Shown here: piece by piece, positions 22,495-34,400 of the stretch
How the letters are laid out: each line of letters opens with the position of its first letter
How positions within the stretch are numbered: the first letter of the stretch is position 1
From: Pleodorina starrii
Taxonomy: Eukaryota; Chlorophyta; Chlorophyceae; Chlamydomonadales; Volvocaceae
Direction of reading: 5' to 3'
Length of the DNA: 64,000 nucleotides
Assembly: GCA_030267565.1 (NCBI GenBank)
Contig: BRXU01000014.1
Location: 1,958,001 to 2,022,000, forward strand
The notes under the pieces: model-generated
Databases searched by the model: none
Told to the model about the DNA's origin: nothing
Seen by the model: the letters and a program-made list of their open reading frames with translations, nothing else
Program-made: the position numbers and the translations under genes

Positions 22495-23265
22495 TCATAA
22501 GCATGAATTGTCTTCGTTAGCTTACTCTGAAGTCTGCGAGGAATACCTTACCCGTCTGGCGGATTCAAAAAGCCGACGTCCCGTGGGACAGTTGCTCGGG
22601 GACAACAAGAGTCCTGCGTCCCTCATTTTTGGAATCATAAAAATAAAGTATGTGAAATTTTAACCTGAACTTTATAATAAGCTTCCATGCAATTGATGCT
22701 AGGTCTGCGTGTAAGCTCTGTGTTTTCAGCGCCAAAACCAACGAACCAACGAACAGCGCGGGCCGCACTTCACGTCTTCACCCGCTTGTACCTTGATCAG
22801 TGTACTCAAGGTGTTAAGCTATTTGTTCATATGCCGCGAAGCAGTTGGTAGCTGACTGTTGCAAGTTAGGGTCTCGCGCATAAGTAACTTCCGGCGTAAT
22901 GTTGTTCGTCGTAACGGCAAACTCTGCTCGTAACTTTGTGTAATAAATTTTGTGGTGGCATAATATACTTCACTTCACATTTCAGTCTATGTGCACCTCG
23001 ACGTTGCCCGCTTTATCATAGTTCAGTCCCCTTTCGCCAACACGTTTGGTGCATACAATTGCATATAGGACTTCCTGAATCTTCTTTACAGCCATCAGCG
23101 CGCGGCCGCGGACGACAAGGCCCCCGGCAGTTAGAAGCTTTGCGGCAGTGCAACGGAGGAGAGAACAGTACGGTCCTTCTTTCTCGGCGGAGTCGTTACT
23201 CCTTGGTATCGCTTGCTTAGAGCATTTGGGCTCCGCTTGGCGCTCCGCCTTAAGAGATCGTCACA
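22495..23265. other. AP180 upstream region
   Basis: Comparatively AT-rich intergenic DNA with no supported gene. The AP180 5' UTR and promoter should lie here. Confidence 0.5.
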
Positions 23266-26200
23266 ATGGACCCGGCGAGCAAGCAAGCATACAAGTATCA
23301 AGTGAAGACTATACTTGGCACTGTGTCTGATAAGCTCGATGTGGGCATGGCGAAAATTAGAGGGGAGGAGAGCGCGGCTCTTGATGTTGCAATCATCAAG
23401 GCAACGCTTCAGGACGAGGTCGTGCCGAAAGAGAAGCATGTGCGAACCCTAAAGCTCGCATGCGGTGCTCAGAATGACCGTCAGACCGTGAACTACGTTA
23501 TCCACGGTCTGGTGAAGCGCTTGGAAGAGAACCCCAAGGCATGGCTGGTGACGCTCAAGACGCTCATCGTTTTCCACCGGCTCATGCGGGAGACGGACCC
23601 GTCCTTCCAAGAGGAGCTGCTTCGCTACGCTGAGCGGACCGGCCACCACCGAATGCTGCGCCTCGAGTCTTTTGCGGACCATACCACCAAGGAGACCTGG
23701 GACTACTCCGCGTGGGTTCGCGTGTACAGCGTGTACCTGGACGAGCGCCTGGCGGTTTTCCGCACCATGCGCTTTGATCCTGAGCAGGATCAGGGGTTGG
23801 AAGGGCGGGAGTCCAAGCTGAAGAGCTGCCCAGCCGCTGAGCTGCTGGAGCACCTGCCGGCAGCGCAGCGCCTGCTGCGGCAGCTCGTCAGCTGCGTACC
23901 GGAAGGAGCCGCCCAGCAGAACGAGATCTCACTCCTGGCGTGCTCGCTGGTGAGTGGATCTGTGCCTGCCCGAGCGGGCCGGAGTGGATGACGGTGGAGT
24001 TGCTTGGGGTTGCGCGCTCGGCACGAGGACGAGCACGGGTTTTGGGCAAGTAATTGTGTATCCTACAGCTTTAGGTGGTGACCTCGAAGCTTTGACCGCT
24101 GTGGTGACGCCACCGTGCACAGTCGTGCGGCTGGCGACGGGCTGCCGTACTCACGGCTTCACGTGTAGCTTAAGCCATGAGGGGTCTGGAGTTGGCCGAA
24201 GGGGCAGGGATAGGACTGCACCGCTGTGAGCACCTCCGGCGATTTGCTTCACTCTTCACTCTGTCGTGTTTCCGTGATGCCATGGGTATCTCGTGTTGCA
24301 CGCGACCGTCTGGACCCGTACAGGTGCTGAAGGAGATCCGATCCGTGTACAAGGCCGTGAGTGAGGGCGTCCTGAACATTGTCGACCGCATCTTTGAGAT
24401 GGACCGCGGTGATGCCCTCAAGGTGGGCACCCGAAATGCAGGAATGGGAGCGTGTTCATGTGGGTCGGGGTTCAGGTTCGCAGTTGATGTCCCGTTCAGG
24501 CATGCCGCCCAGGGCGCTGCATCCAGGGCGACCTGCGACGCTTCCGATGCAAAACGCGCGTCCGCCATTGCTTATGCTGCGATGCGGGAGCACTTACACC
24601 CCGCGGCCGGCCCTCAGCAGCTGAAGTCGACGCCGTGCCCCTACCTGCCATGTTACGCCCTTCCCATCGCGCTCCTTGACCCGTGGCATGGTGTCCTGAG
24701 GCCCTTCGTGCCCTCTGTGTATTGCGTACGGCTGCACGGCTGGTTCCGTGCAGGGTGTGGAGCTGGTCAAGGAGAACCTGACGGTGAACGAACGGCTAAA
24801 CGCGTTCGTGGGCACCATTGGCAGCATTCAGCCGCTGAAGGGCGCCGTGCAGTTTCCAGTCATCCAGGTGTGTTTACGGCCAACGTAGAACGGATGCACG
24901 GCGGTGTTGTTACCGTGGGTCACGGCAAAGGGTTGGGTGGCCGCCCCGCCCTGCATGGATTGCCTTGGTCGCGGCCCCAGGCAACGGGGTCGGCATTGAC
25001 GCGTGATTCGCGCTCGCCGCTCGGCAAGGCCGGGTGATGAAGCCGTGGGCTGCTGCGGTTGACTTGCTTCGTTGGCTCCTTCGTTGGCCTTCTTGTCCTG
25101 GAATTCTTACGTGTCCAATTGTTTGTTCCGCGCAGCCGCTGCCCGCGGACTTCCTGACCACTCTAGAGGAGTACATCAAGGATGCGCCCAAGGTGGGTTA
25201 GGCCCGGGAAGATGTAGTGCCGGGGGCAGGGTGGTGGAGCGCTGCCGCATGGCCATACGCCAATGAATGGTCTGTGTCTTCCAAGCGCGATGCCAAATTT
25301 GACGTTTTTACCGGCTGATGCGTGCCTTGGACGTTGACTAGTCCCTCGACGACAGCCATTGGCGCTTACAAATGGTTGAATGCCCCGATCTCGCACCGGC
25401 AGAGCGCGGGCGACGCTGGAAAACCGATCGTGGGGCGCTCCGCCTCAACCGCCTCCAAAGGTGTGTCCATGATCGACAGGCGCAGCATTTGCGGCGTGTC
25501 TGCTGCAAGGATGGATGCATGAATGTCTTGGTCCAAGTCTCCCGCGAGGCCTGGATTGGGCTGCACTGGGTACCGGGCTTAGCCGTACTGGGTACCAGGC
25601 TGTACTGTGAGGCCTTTCCCTTTTGCAGACCTCCAGGGCGTGCGCATGTGCAACTTTGTTTAGCGTCTTTTCCTGTGATGATTTGCAACCGTCCTGACCA
25701 CATGCACGCCGTCATTCCCGCCCTCCTGCAACTCCTGAGCGCAGCTGGGCTCCGGCTGATCGTGGGAGGGCCCATTAAGGATCCCCCCAGCGGCCCCACG
25801 TCGCCTCCGGGTCCCGGCACCGCGCCGGCGCCGGAGGTGGACCTCCTGGGAGACTTCGACACCCTCACCATCACCCCTGGGCCGTCAGCGGACGCTGTGG
25901 CGGCACCGACCGCGGTGGCTGCGCCGGCAGCTCCCCCGTCGGCAGCGGCGGCTGCGCCGTTCGACCCCTTCGCGAACTTCGCCGCCGCCCCGGTCGCGGC
26001 CGTTGCCCCGGCAACTGGGCTGACGGCTCCGTATCCGTTGGGGGTGTCGAGCTCGTTCGCGAACCCTGCAGCAGCGGCGGTGGTGGCAGGGCTGCCCAGC
26101 GCGGCGCCGCCTTCGGCACAGCCGTCGGCAATGGCTGCGCCCCCGGGCGTCAGCTTCAATGAGCACATGCTCGGCGCCGCAAACGCGTTCGGTGCGCCAC

Positions 26201-26892
26201 CGCCAGCCGCATACTCGCCGCCCGGCGCGGCGCCCCCAGCACCGCTGCCTGAGCCCATGGCCGCGCAGGCGGCACCGTTCAACCCCTTCGTCAACCCCAG
26301 CATGCACGCCACTGTGGCGCCATACATGCCGCAGGGCGCCGCGCCCGCGCCGCAGACGATGAACGCCTTCGCCCCACCTCCACCGTTGCTACCCCAGCAC
26401 TTTGTTGCGGCGTCGCCGGCGCCGGTGTCCGCACCGCAGACGCCCGCCGGCTCCCAGACGCCGGTCACCACCCAGTTCGCAGCACACGGGGGGCCGCCCG
26501 GTGCCGGCGGCCTGCCCCCGCACATGCAGCCGCCCGCCTTCGCCAACCCATTTGGGTCTCCCGGCGGTCCCGGCCCGCAGCAGCCGGGTGGCGGGTACGG
26601 CTCCCCGGGCGGCCCCTCGCCCACGAACCCCTTCGGAGCGCCTGGCGCAGCAGCGCCAAGCGGCACTACGGCTGGTGCCAACCCCTTCGGAGCAGCCTGG
26701 GCCGGCCCAACCGGCGGCCCCGTCCTCACGCAGAACGTCGGCGGCTACAGCCTGAAGAAGCCCGCTGACCCGCTCAACGTCTTGTCGATGGACCTCTTCG
26801 GCAAGCCCCAGGCGCCGCCATCGCAGCAGCCGATGCGACCACAGGCAGGGGCGCCCCAGAACGGCGGTGGCTCGCCCAGCAACTTCTTTTGA
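23266..26892 (+). CDS. AP180/CALM-type clathrin assembly protein (ANTH domain)
   Basis: Exons 23266-23949, 24324-24422, 24754-24867 and 25136-25192 are clear and in phase. The last exon runs to TGA at 26890-26892; its only phase-compatible acceptor nearby is before 25780 (ATTAAG), so that start is less certain. Predicted length is about 688 residues. Residues 1-~300 form the ANTH domain, with the PIP2-binding pattern KATLQDEVVPKEKH, and helices such as NYVIHGLVKRLEENPKAWLV and FHRLMRETDPSFQEELLRYA. The Ala/Pro-rich C-terminal half carries EVDLLGDFD (clathrin/adaptor-type acidic motif), a DPF and four NPF tripeptides (FNPF, ANPFGSP, TNPFGAP, ANPFGAA), which bind EH-domain proteins. The family recruits clathrin to PIP2 membranes in endocytosis and SNARE sorting. 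It converges on the ELIP gene. Confidence 0.95.
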
Positions 26893-27935
26893 CCGCGCTC
26901 GTGGGCCGTGGGAGGGGGAGTGTTGATTGGGCTATTACGCAGGTGTTTTGGCCGGCCCAGGGGAAGCTGGGGTTTCGGTATGATGGGACGATGTGCGTGT
27001 GTTTGACGCGAGATACGTGGAGGGGTGTGTGAATTCGGTGAATCGGGCGGCATGCGGTCCTGCTTTGCACAAAAGCAACTGAGAGGCGGTTCCCATTGCC
27101 GTGTTACCAGGGATGTTATTTATGACCAGTCTGGTTTCGGTGTGTATGGCGTGTTGGACACTTCCTCGCCATTGCCTCGGAAGGATATTGAGCTGCATGG
27201 CGCGACAGAGTGGTGTACGAACGCTGCACGGACGGTTTTATGCTGAAGGTTACAGATTTCCATGGATAGCATGCAAGCGGTGTGTTTTTCGCTGGAAACT
27301 TCTATTGCACGAGGTGCACGGCCACCACGCGCCGGAGGAGTCCTGGCGTAGGCATGCGGCCTACGGGGTCGGGGTCCAATGCGGCCGGTAGTCCAATGGC
27401 TTTCGCAGGCTGGGAGCTGGCACTGCTGCAGGATTATTCTTTTTGTGCACATGCACCCATGGCCTTTACGCTGCAACGTGAGGTTTTACCGGAACCATCG
27501 ATGTCATATCGGAACCTTTCCGCAACCTTTCTTTAGCCATAAGGGTGCCATTTTCACTCGGCCGGTCACAGTGACCTCCATTACTGGAGGCCGCTTCCAA
27601 TCAGACCTTTGTCCATGCGAAATAAACCCAAGCACTGCCACAAAAGGACTCATGCACACCGCCGGCAGGGAATCGTAACCACCATGTTCCAAACTACAGC
27701 ACAACTAAAGAGCGCCATCCAGTTAAGACTGGAGCCTCCCGGACAGTCCCGTACGCTCACTACACGTCGATGTGTCAGTTCCTGTCAAGACGCCGATGTA
27801 CGGCATTTGATCATCCTCCGACTCTCGTCTTTCGCCACTCCTGCACATGCCTTAAACCCTCGAAGCCTCTCTACAAAATCGTGCATTGGCTCGGCGCCAA
27901 ATCGTCCGCCTGCCTTCTCTGCACTGGGAAACGGC
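26893..27935. other. Convergent 3' region of AP180 and ELIP
   Basis: No coding sequence is supported. A reverse-strand TGTAA (TTACA at 27250-27254) could end the ELIP transcript, giving a 3' UTR of about 0.7 kb. No forward TGTAA was seen for AP180. Confidence 0.5.
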
Positions 27936-29166
27936 TCAAAAGAACGACTCGCCCTTAATCGCCTCAATGGCAAGCAGACCGGCGAAACCGAGCATCGCCA
28001 GGCGTCCGCTCCAGAGCTCCGTGTTGGTGTCGAAAAACGCCAGAGCTGCTTGCAGGCCCTGGCCCTTCATGTTCTCGCCCGTCGCCGCGGCGTTCAGGTC
28101 CTTCAGCGAGTTGCCCGACACAATCTTCGGCAGGAGGGACGCAAACGTGATTGTCAGGCTGAAGAGGATAATCAGGAACCAGCTGTCGCCGATCTGCTCC
28201 AGCACCGGCTGCTTCTTGCTGAGCTCCGGCCCCAAGATCGACACAAAGCCAATCATGGCGACGCGCCCGTTGACGCGCTGCAGCAAATCAAGTCAAGGGG
28301 GGAGCACAACGGAGTCGTGGGGAGGGCCAGCGGCATCCATTAAAGCTCCAAAGGTTCACCTTCCCAGTGCCTCCTTGGCTTTGCCGTCGACTAGCACGCG
28401 AAGGCAGCATCGTATAGGCGCAAGCCGGGTGAAAAGTGTAGGTTCCGCTGCCCCTGTACATCCACTGCGCCGTAACACTACTAACCCAACATCTACTGCA
28501 GTAGCTTTCTGCCCACCCAGATGGGCAGACAGCTTGATATTCATCCGATGGGTGAAATAACCTCAGCCCTGAAACCCCTGAGCAGGCCCCTTGTACGAGC
28601 AACACACACACCCGCGCCTGCAGACAAAGTGCTCAACCACATCCGGTGAGAAGCATCAGCCCTCGAACATATCTCGGACACCACACGTAAACGGGTCGCA
28701 AGTCGATGCTGAGGCAGACGTGACCGCGTTTCTTGCAGCAGCATAAAGCTGACGATTTCCTTGGTGTAAGAGGCTTGGTATAGGATATTAATAGTAATAC
28801 CACAAATCGTAAGAGTTTGGCTGCAAATTGCATGTGCAGGCGCAAGCGATTCTCAGGCACACACAACTTGGTCCTCGCTAACCCACCTCAGGCGCAGAGC
28901 CACCGAAGGCAAACACGTCACGCGTCGTCTCAGTATCCGTTGGCCATACTGGCACGGGAACAGGCGACGCACTCCCCTCAGCGCGGACACGGACAGTGAA
29001 GGCGCGCGGCGAGCTGCGGAAGGGCAGCGGCCGCAGGCCAACGCGTGCACGAAGTCCCTGGCATCCCTGCGTAAGAAATCCACCCAAAGTCAGCGGGTTG
29101 CTTTGCTCAGTTTAATTGTCTTGCCCAGCCTTCCCTAAAGCTCACCGTGGTCAGAGTGGCAGCCAT
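27936..29166 (-). CDS. Early light-induced protein (ELIP), chloroplast
   Basis: Three phase-0 exons: 29166-29146, 29066-28887 and 28277-27936. The start MAATLTT and the following Arg/Ser-rich segment (FRSSPRAFTVRVRAEG) form a chloroplast transit peptide. The mature part has DVFAFGGSAPE joined by splicing to RVNGRVAMIGF, which gives helix 1 with the Glu and Asn/Arg chlorophyll-ligand motif. Helix 2 is around SWFLIILFSLTITFASLL. Helix 3 has ELWSGRLAMLGFAGLLAIEA. Three helices with two generic LHC motifs is the ELIP layout, about 180 residues. The family is thylakoid-located and binds free chlorophyll and carotenoid under light stress. Confidence 0.94.
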
Positions 29167-31432
29167 TTTTGCGTAAACTTGCAAATGTTCTGCAAATGAC
29201 TATGGACACCTGACAAATTATTGCGCTGGGGCACAGCGCAAAAGTGACCGACCGTGAAGGCTCCGGAGCGCGAGGTCTCGGAGCGTATTATTGGAGGTCA
29301 AAACCATGCGGCTTGGCATATTATTTGTGGCTATCGCTACATGCCATAACTCAATCTTCATACTATGATTTCAACACCTTTCTGCCGTACGACAGTTGCT
29401 TTGAGCCCTAACTTTGCAATCTGATGGAGGAATACTCCTTCAGCACACGTCCAGAGTCGTGGTACGAAGGGGAACGCATGGGGGGTTTGTTGTTGTAGCG
29501 AGCTCTAAACCCTCGAACGGGTAGGGCCAGCGGGCCAACTGACCGTCCACTGCAGCGATGGCCATGGCTAAGGGAAGGTGCACCCAACCAGACAGCACGC
29601 GGCCTAGACAGAAATGAGCGGAGGTGTCAAGGGTTAGGCATGGTATATCCCAAAGAAATGCGTGCAGACTTCAGCGCACCCTCTGTGCGGGGCTTGTTGC
29701 CGAATATTCCAACAGGGGTCCCGCAAGTGCCGCAGGGTGCCGCGTGCTGTCATGCGAGTGCTCAGCAGTCCGCGGCACTGGGCCAGGCCGAGCACTGAAG
29801 GCGTTGAGCCTATAATGCGATGGTTTACAAGGAGGACCAGCCAAGATCCTACCAGTGCAGAGATTACAAGTCATGGCCTTCACGTTAAAAGAACTGAGAA
29901 GACCTGGGACCATACCACTCCCATGCGCCGAATCGCGCGCGTCGTACTCCAATCAGCTGTGCACCGTGCCGGCTTTGGGTTCTTCAGTTACGCCGATTTA
30001 CCTTGAGGGTGCCGTCATTGAGCGAGATAGCCACACAAAGTACCGCCGGCTGTATCTGGCACAAACAACACCCGGACGTCCTCGTTCTCGACACCTATGT
30101 CAGCATGATGGTGGCAGATCAACAGTGCAATGACCTGATTTCCTTCACAGCAGGGTGCTTGCACGGTGCGCCCCTAAAACCCGCGGCTTCCGCTGCCGCT
30201 GCCTCACATCGAGGGTTTTCCGCGCACACGGTAATCACAGCCAGCCGAATACAAAGCCCTGGCCTGGCAGCATTAGGAATTCCCGCCCCGCCGCGCATGG
30301 AAGGTGAAGAGAAAAGCGGCCAGAAGCGATAACATGTCCTACATGAGCATCGTGTGCAAGGTGCGTATTCAAGCTCGAAGTCTGCACCCCGCGGGCCTTG
30401 CACACGTACATCGCGCAGCCTGGTCAAAAGCAAGTGCCTACCAAGAAAAGAAGGGCATCACCGCTGGTCAGCCGTCGCTGCTCGCCTGTCTGGAACACGC
30501 ATGTAATTGCTGAAGCAGGTCCCTGCAAGTCCCCGTCCATCACTCTCGCACTCTGGCACGTGAAAATTACTGAAGTCATCCACCGCCGGCCCAGTCAGCG
30601 CAATTTGCGCCGCGGTGTCCAACGGACCGGCGGCCCTATGCAGCGGAGACCGCCCTGACATGTAGAGACATACCATACATATCAATGTTTGTGACACATG
30701 TACACACAGAATGAGTCAGGAAAACAATGACGACGCGTAGGTGCTAGCTTTCAGCCACGCGCGTAACGGCCTCGCGAGTAATGGCCTGTTTAAAGCAGCA
30801 GCGCCTTCCCGAACCCGGCACACCAGGGCCTTCTGCACAAGACGAGAGCAAGATCCCACAGGATGAATCACACACGCACACGGGCGATGTTGGTCGCAGT
30901 CACGCAAATCACACGAGCGCAAGCACAGCCGAGGATCACGGCGCGCCCCCAAGATGGTATAAACTATGAACGCAGCGAAAGCGTTGTCGATGCGTGCCTG
31001 GTGAGTACCCGGGTGAATGCCGCAGCATAGAGGCATGCAGCCGCAACGAGCCCAGGCGTGGCCTGCCGAATGCGGTACGCTTCCCGCACTCGTCCGTGCC
31101 GTGAGCCCCCAAAGCAAGTCCTGCCCGCGACAATGCATCGCGTGCCCGCGAGGCTGGCCAGCGGCGCCTGGCAGCCGGCGACGCTTCCCCTGTCCAGAAG
31201 CGATTAAGCAATGCTATCTCTTGGCACGCCTGCATACCCAGTTGCTGACCCGGGCAAGTTGTTGTTCACCCCTTTCCCATCGAGACGCCTCCGCCCTCAA
31301 CCAGCCGGACCATACTGCACCTTGCAATCTCGTTCGCTTATGTACCACTTGCTCTGCGCTGTACATCCACCTGCACGCCGGTCTGTAATTTTTCCAAAGT
31401 ATACACAAGGCATGCGCCTGGAAGTATCCCCT
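29167..31432. other. ELIP promoter side and receptor kinase 3' region
   Basis: I see no supported gene in these 2.3 kb. It should contain the ELIP promoter on one side and the 3' UTR of the receptor kinase on the other. Short open frames on both strands have no recognisable domains and no coherent splice structure. Confidence 0.5.
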
Positions 31433-34400
31433 TTAGTCCATTAGAAAGTCAAGGTTCGAGAAGGGCGTCGCAAGCTGCGGCTGATTGCCCACCGCCATCA
31501 TCGCATCCGCGCCGCTGCTCTCTGGTCTACGCGGCTCCGCGGACTCAGCAGCCGCGCCGACCGCGTTCGACGGACCTGCCGACGCTCCGTTCCATGACAG
31601 CCCCGTTCCACGATTGCCCGCAGCATCACCTTTGCCGACATCGGCACCGCCGGCAACTCCGCTTCCAGCGCCAACTGCGCTGCTGCCGCCGACGTCGCCC
31701 TTGCTGTCGCCGCCGACGCCGCCCTTGCTGTCGCCGCCGACGCCACCCTTGCCGCCCCCGCCGCCGCCCCCATTCTGCTCGACCACGAGGTTCCCTCTGT
31801 CAAGCTCCATAAGTACTGTGTCAATAACGCACACGGCCGTATGGGTATCGGGCCGCTCCGCCGGCTGGTGCGCAAAGCAGGCCGCCATCAGGTCCCGGAT
31901 GGCGGCTGGGACCACCAGCGCCTGTGAGGGGTAGCTGCTGCTGCTGCCGGCGCTTGAGGCGGAGCGGACGCTGGGCGCAGAGGCGATGAAGGGGGAGCCG
32001 TCGGCGGGCGGCAGCGGCAGGCGCCCACCCTTGATGGCGACCCTACGCGGGAAAGGAAAGCATGTGGAACCAAGTCGAGTACGACGAGAAGGGGTCACAA
32101 CGGCGGGCGAATACATCAGGCTGCATTTAGCTTCGCGGCGCCAGCGCGGTCCGCAGCAGCCCGGCTCACCGCCCTGTGCGTGAAACGCACACACAGCCAG
32201 ACAGGAACGATATGAACGCGACCAATGAACACGACCTCAGTTGTTGCGCTGCCGCAGCACTCACTTGTAAATAATTTGCACATTGCTCTCGCCCATCCAG
32301 GGGTATTCGCCAGCCAGCAGCTCCCAGAGCAGGACGCCAAAGCTGTAGATGTCTGCAGCGCCCCACGAGAACCTCTTTAAAAGTTTGCGGAATTACTCTC
32401 AAGTTCGCGCAACACTCTATTAGTATGCCACGAGCGTGAGCTGCATGCGCTGCGCGCCGGAGCATGAGCAGTTACCCTATCACCTGTGGACCGCCCCAAC
32501 CCGCCCGATGTATTCCACCAGCCAACCTCACCGGTTTTGGGGGTCAGCCCGCCGAGATCCGTGTTGAAGCACTCTGCAGGCGAACGTCACCGACAGCAGA
32601 TACCCAGGCGGGCGTCACAAAGGCATGCGTCCTTGCCCGCAATCCTCGATGCACGCTGCAAATTTGCTGCACTCAAGGCCCAAACGAAAAGGGTGCAGCC
32701 ATTATCGCAGCAGATAGCACGCCGCGACAAGAACCATCGCCTGGCCCCGAGCCCGGCCATTTTTCATGGCGTCCTAACCCAACTAATGAGTAAGCCCGCG
32801 CGTGGGTCGCTACACAGTAGACACCGCAGACCCCCCCTCGCCTGGCGCCATGTAGGCCAAGCTGCCTTGGTCGGGTGTGCGGGTGGAGAGGTGGGCCTTG
32901 AACTTGTAGCGCGCCAGACCGAAATCCGAGATCTTGGCGGTGCCATGCTCGTCGATGAGGATGTTGGCGGGCTTTAGGTCGCGGTGCACGATTGTCGGGT
33001 GTAGGTACGACAGCCCAGCCGCCACGTCGCGGGCCAGCTGCAGCGCGCGGCGCAGTGAGAGGTGCTCCTTGCCGTTGTGAATCACATTGTCGAGGCTCTG
33101 GCGCATCAGCTGCATCACCAAGAAAATGCACGGCGGCCGCATGCAGCCCCCGTACAGGCGGACAATGTTCCTGCGCAAGGAGCCGTTGGCGCAAAGGTGC
33201 AGGTTGAGGGTATGCAAACCATTGCACTTACTTGCGTGGAGCAGCATTCGCAAAAGCTGGCACCGAGCCCGATGCCCGTTCACACGTTTCCAACGCTAAA
33301 CTGTGACTGCGCTCACACCTCGCCAAGTTCTCAACGACCCAAAGCGCCCATGCCAGCCACTCAGCTTAGCCCCCCGCTGCTGCGGGCGCATCCCGATCTT
33401 CGGCCGCCATAGGCCCCCGGCCACACCCACTTGTGTCTCAGGCGGCTGAGAATTGACAGCTCCGCGTGAAAGGTTTCCATGTCGCGCTGCAGCGTGCGGC
33501 TGTCCACAAAGGAGCTGTTGAGCAGCTTGACCGCCACCATGTCCTCCTTGTACACGCCCTTGTACACGGCGCCAAAAGCGCCCTGCCCCAGCAGGCCGTC
33601 ACGGAAAAGGTGGATCTCGTTGGGATCCAGGTCCATGTCAACGCTCTTGGACGGGATTAATAACATCTGCTCCTGCGGCGGCTGCACTCGCATAGGCCCT
33701 GACGTCTGCTGCTGCTGTGGCGTCGGCGTCGGCTGTGGTTGGGATTGTTGCCGCTGTGGCGGCGGCTGTGGCGGCATTAGCTCTGAGTCGGCCGGCTTCT
33801 GCCTAAACGGCATCGGTGCAGGCTGTTGCGACTGCGGCTGCAGCGACCGCTCCTGTCGCGGTGACGCCGGCGGCGCCTGCGACGGCTTCGCCGTGCTTTC
33901 CCTCGTTGCGCTGGCGCCAATGCCACTCAAGCCGGAGCGGTTGCGCGTCGATACCTGCGGAGTGGACCTGTCTCTACTGCCGCCGTAGCCGACCTCTTCG
34001 GCCGGGGCGTCCAGGCCCATGGCAATTGCAGCAGCGGCAGCCCACGCCGCCGCAGCAGCATTGTTGTCATTGGAAGGGGACGCCAACCCAGCGCCGGCCG
34101 CTTCCGGGGCCGCGACGGGAGCCACTGGCGCTGGTCCTGCCGCTGGCACGGGCTCCGGCACAATCTTTGCTGCGAAGAGCTTGCCACTGTTTTTCCTCGC
34201 AATCTCCGCGGTCTGCTGCATCGGGTGCCCCGTCGGCGTGGTGCGGCCGCTGTCGGGGCCTACACCACTCAGCGAGCCGCTTACGCCTCTCTGTGGCGGC
34301 TTCGGTTCCTCCCGTGGCAACTGCAACGGAGGCGGCATCGGCTTTGACGCCGACTGCTGTTGTGTGGGCTGCTGCTGCTGCTTAGGCTGCTGCTGCCGCG

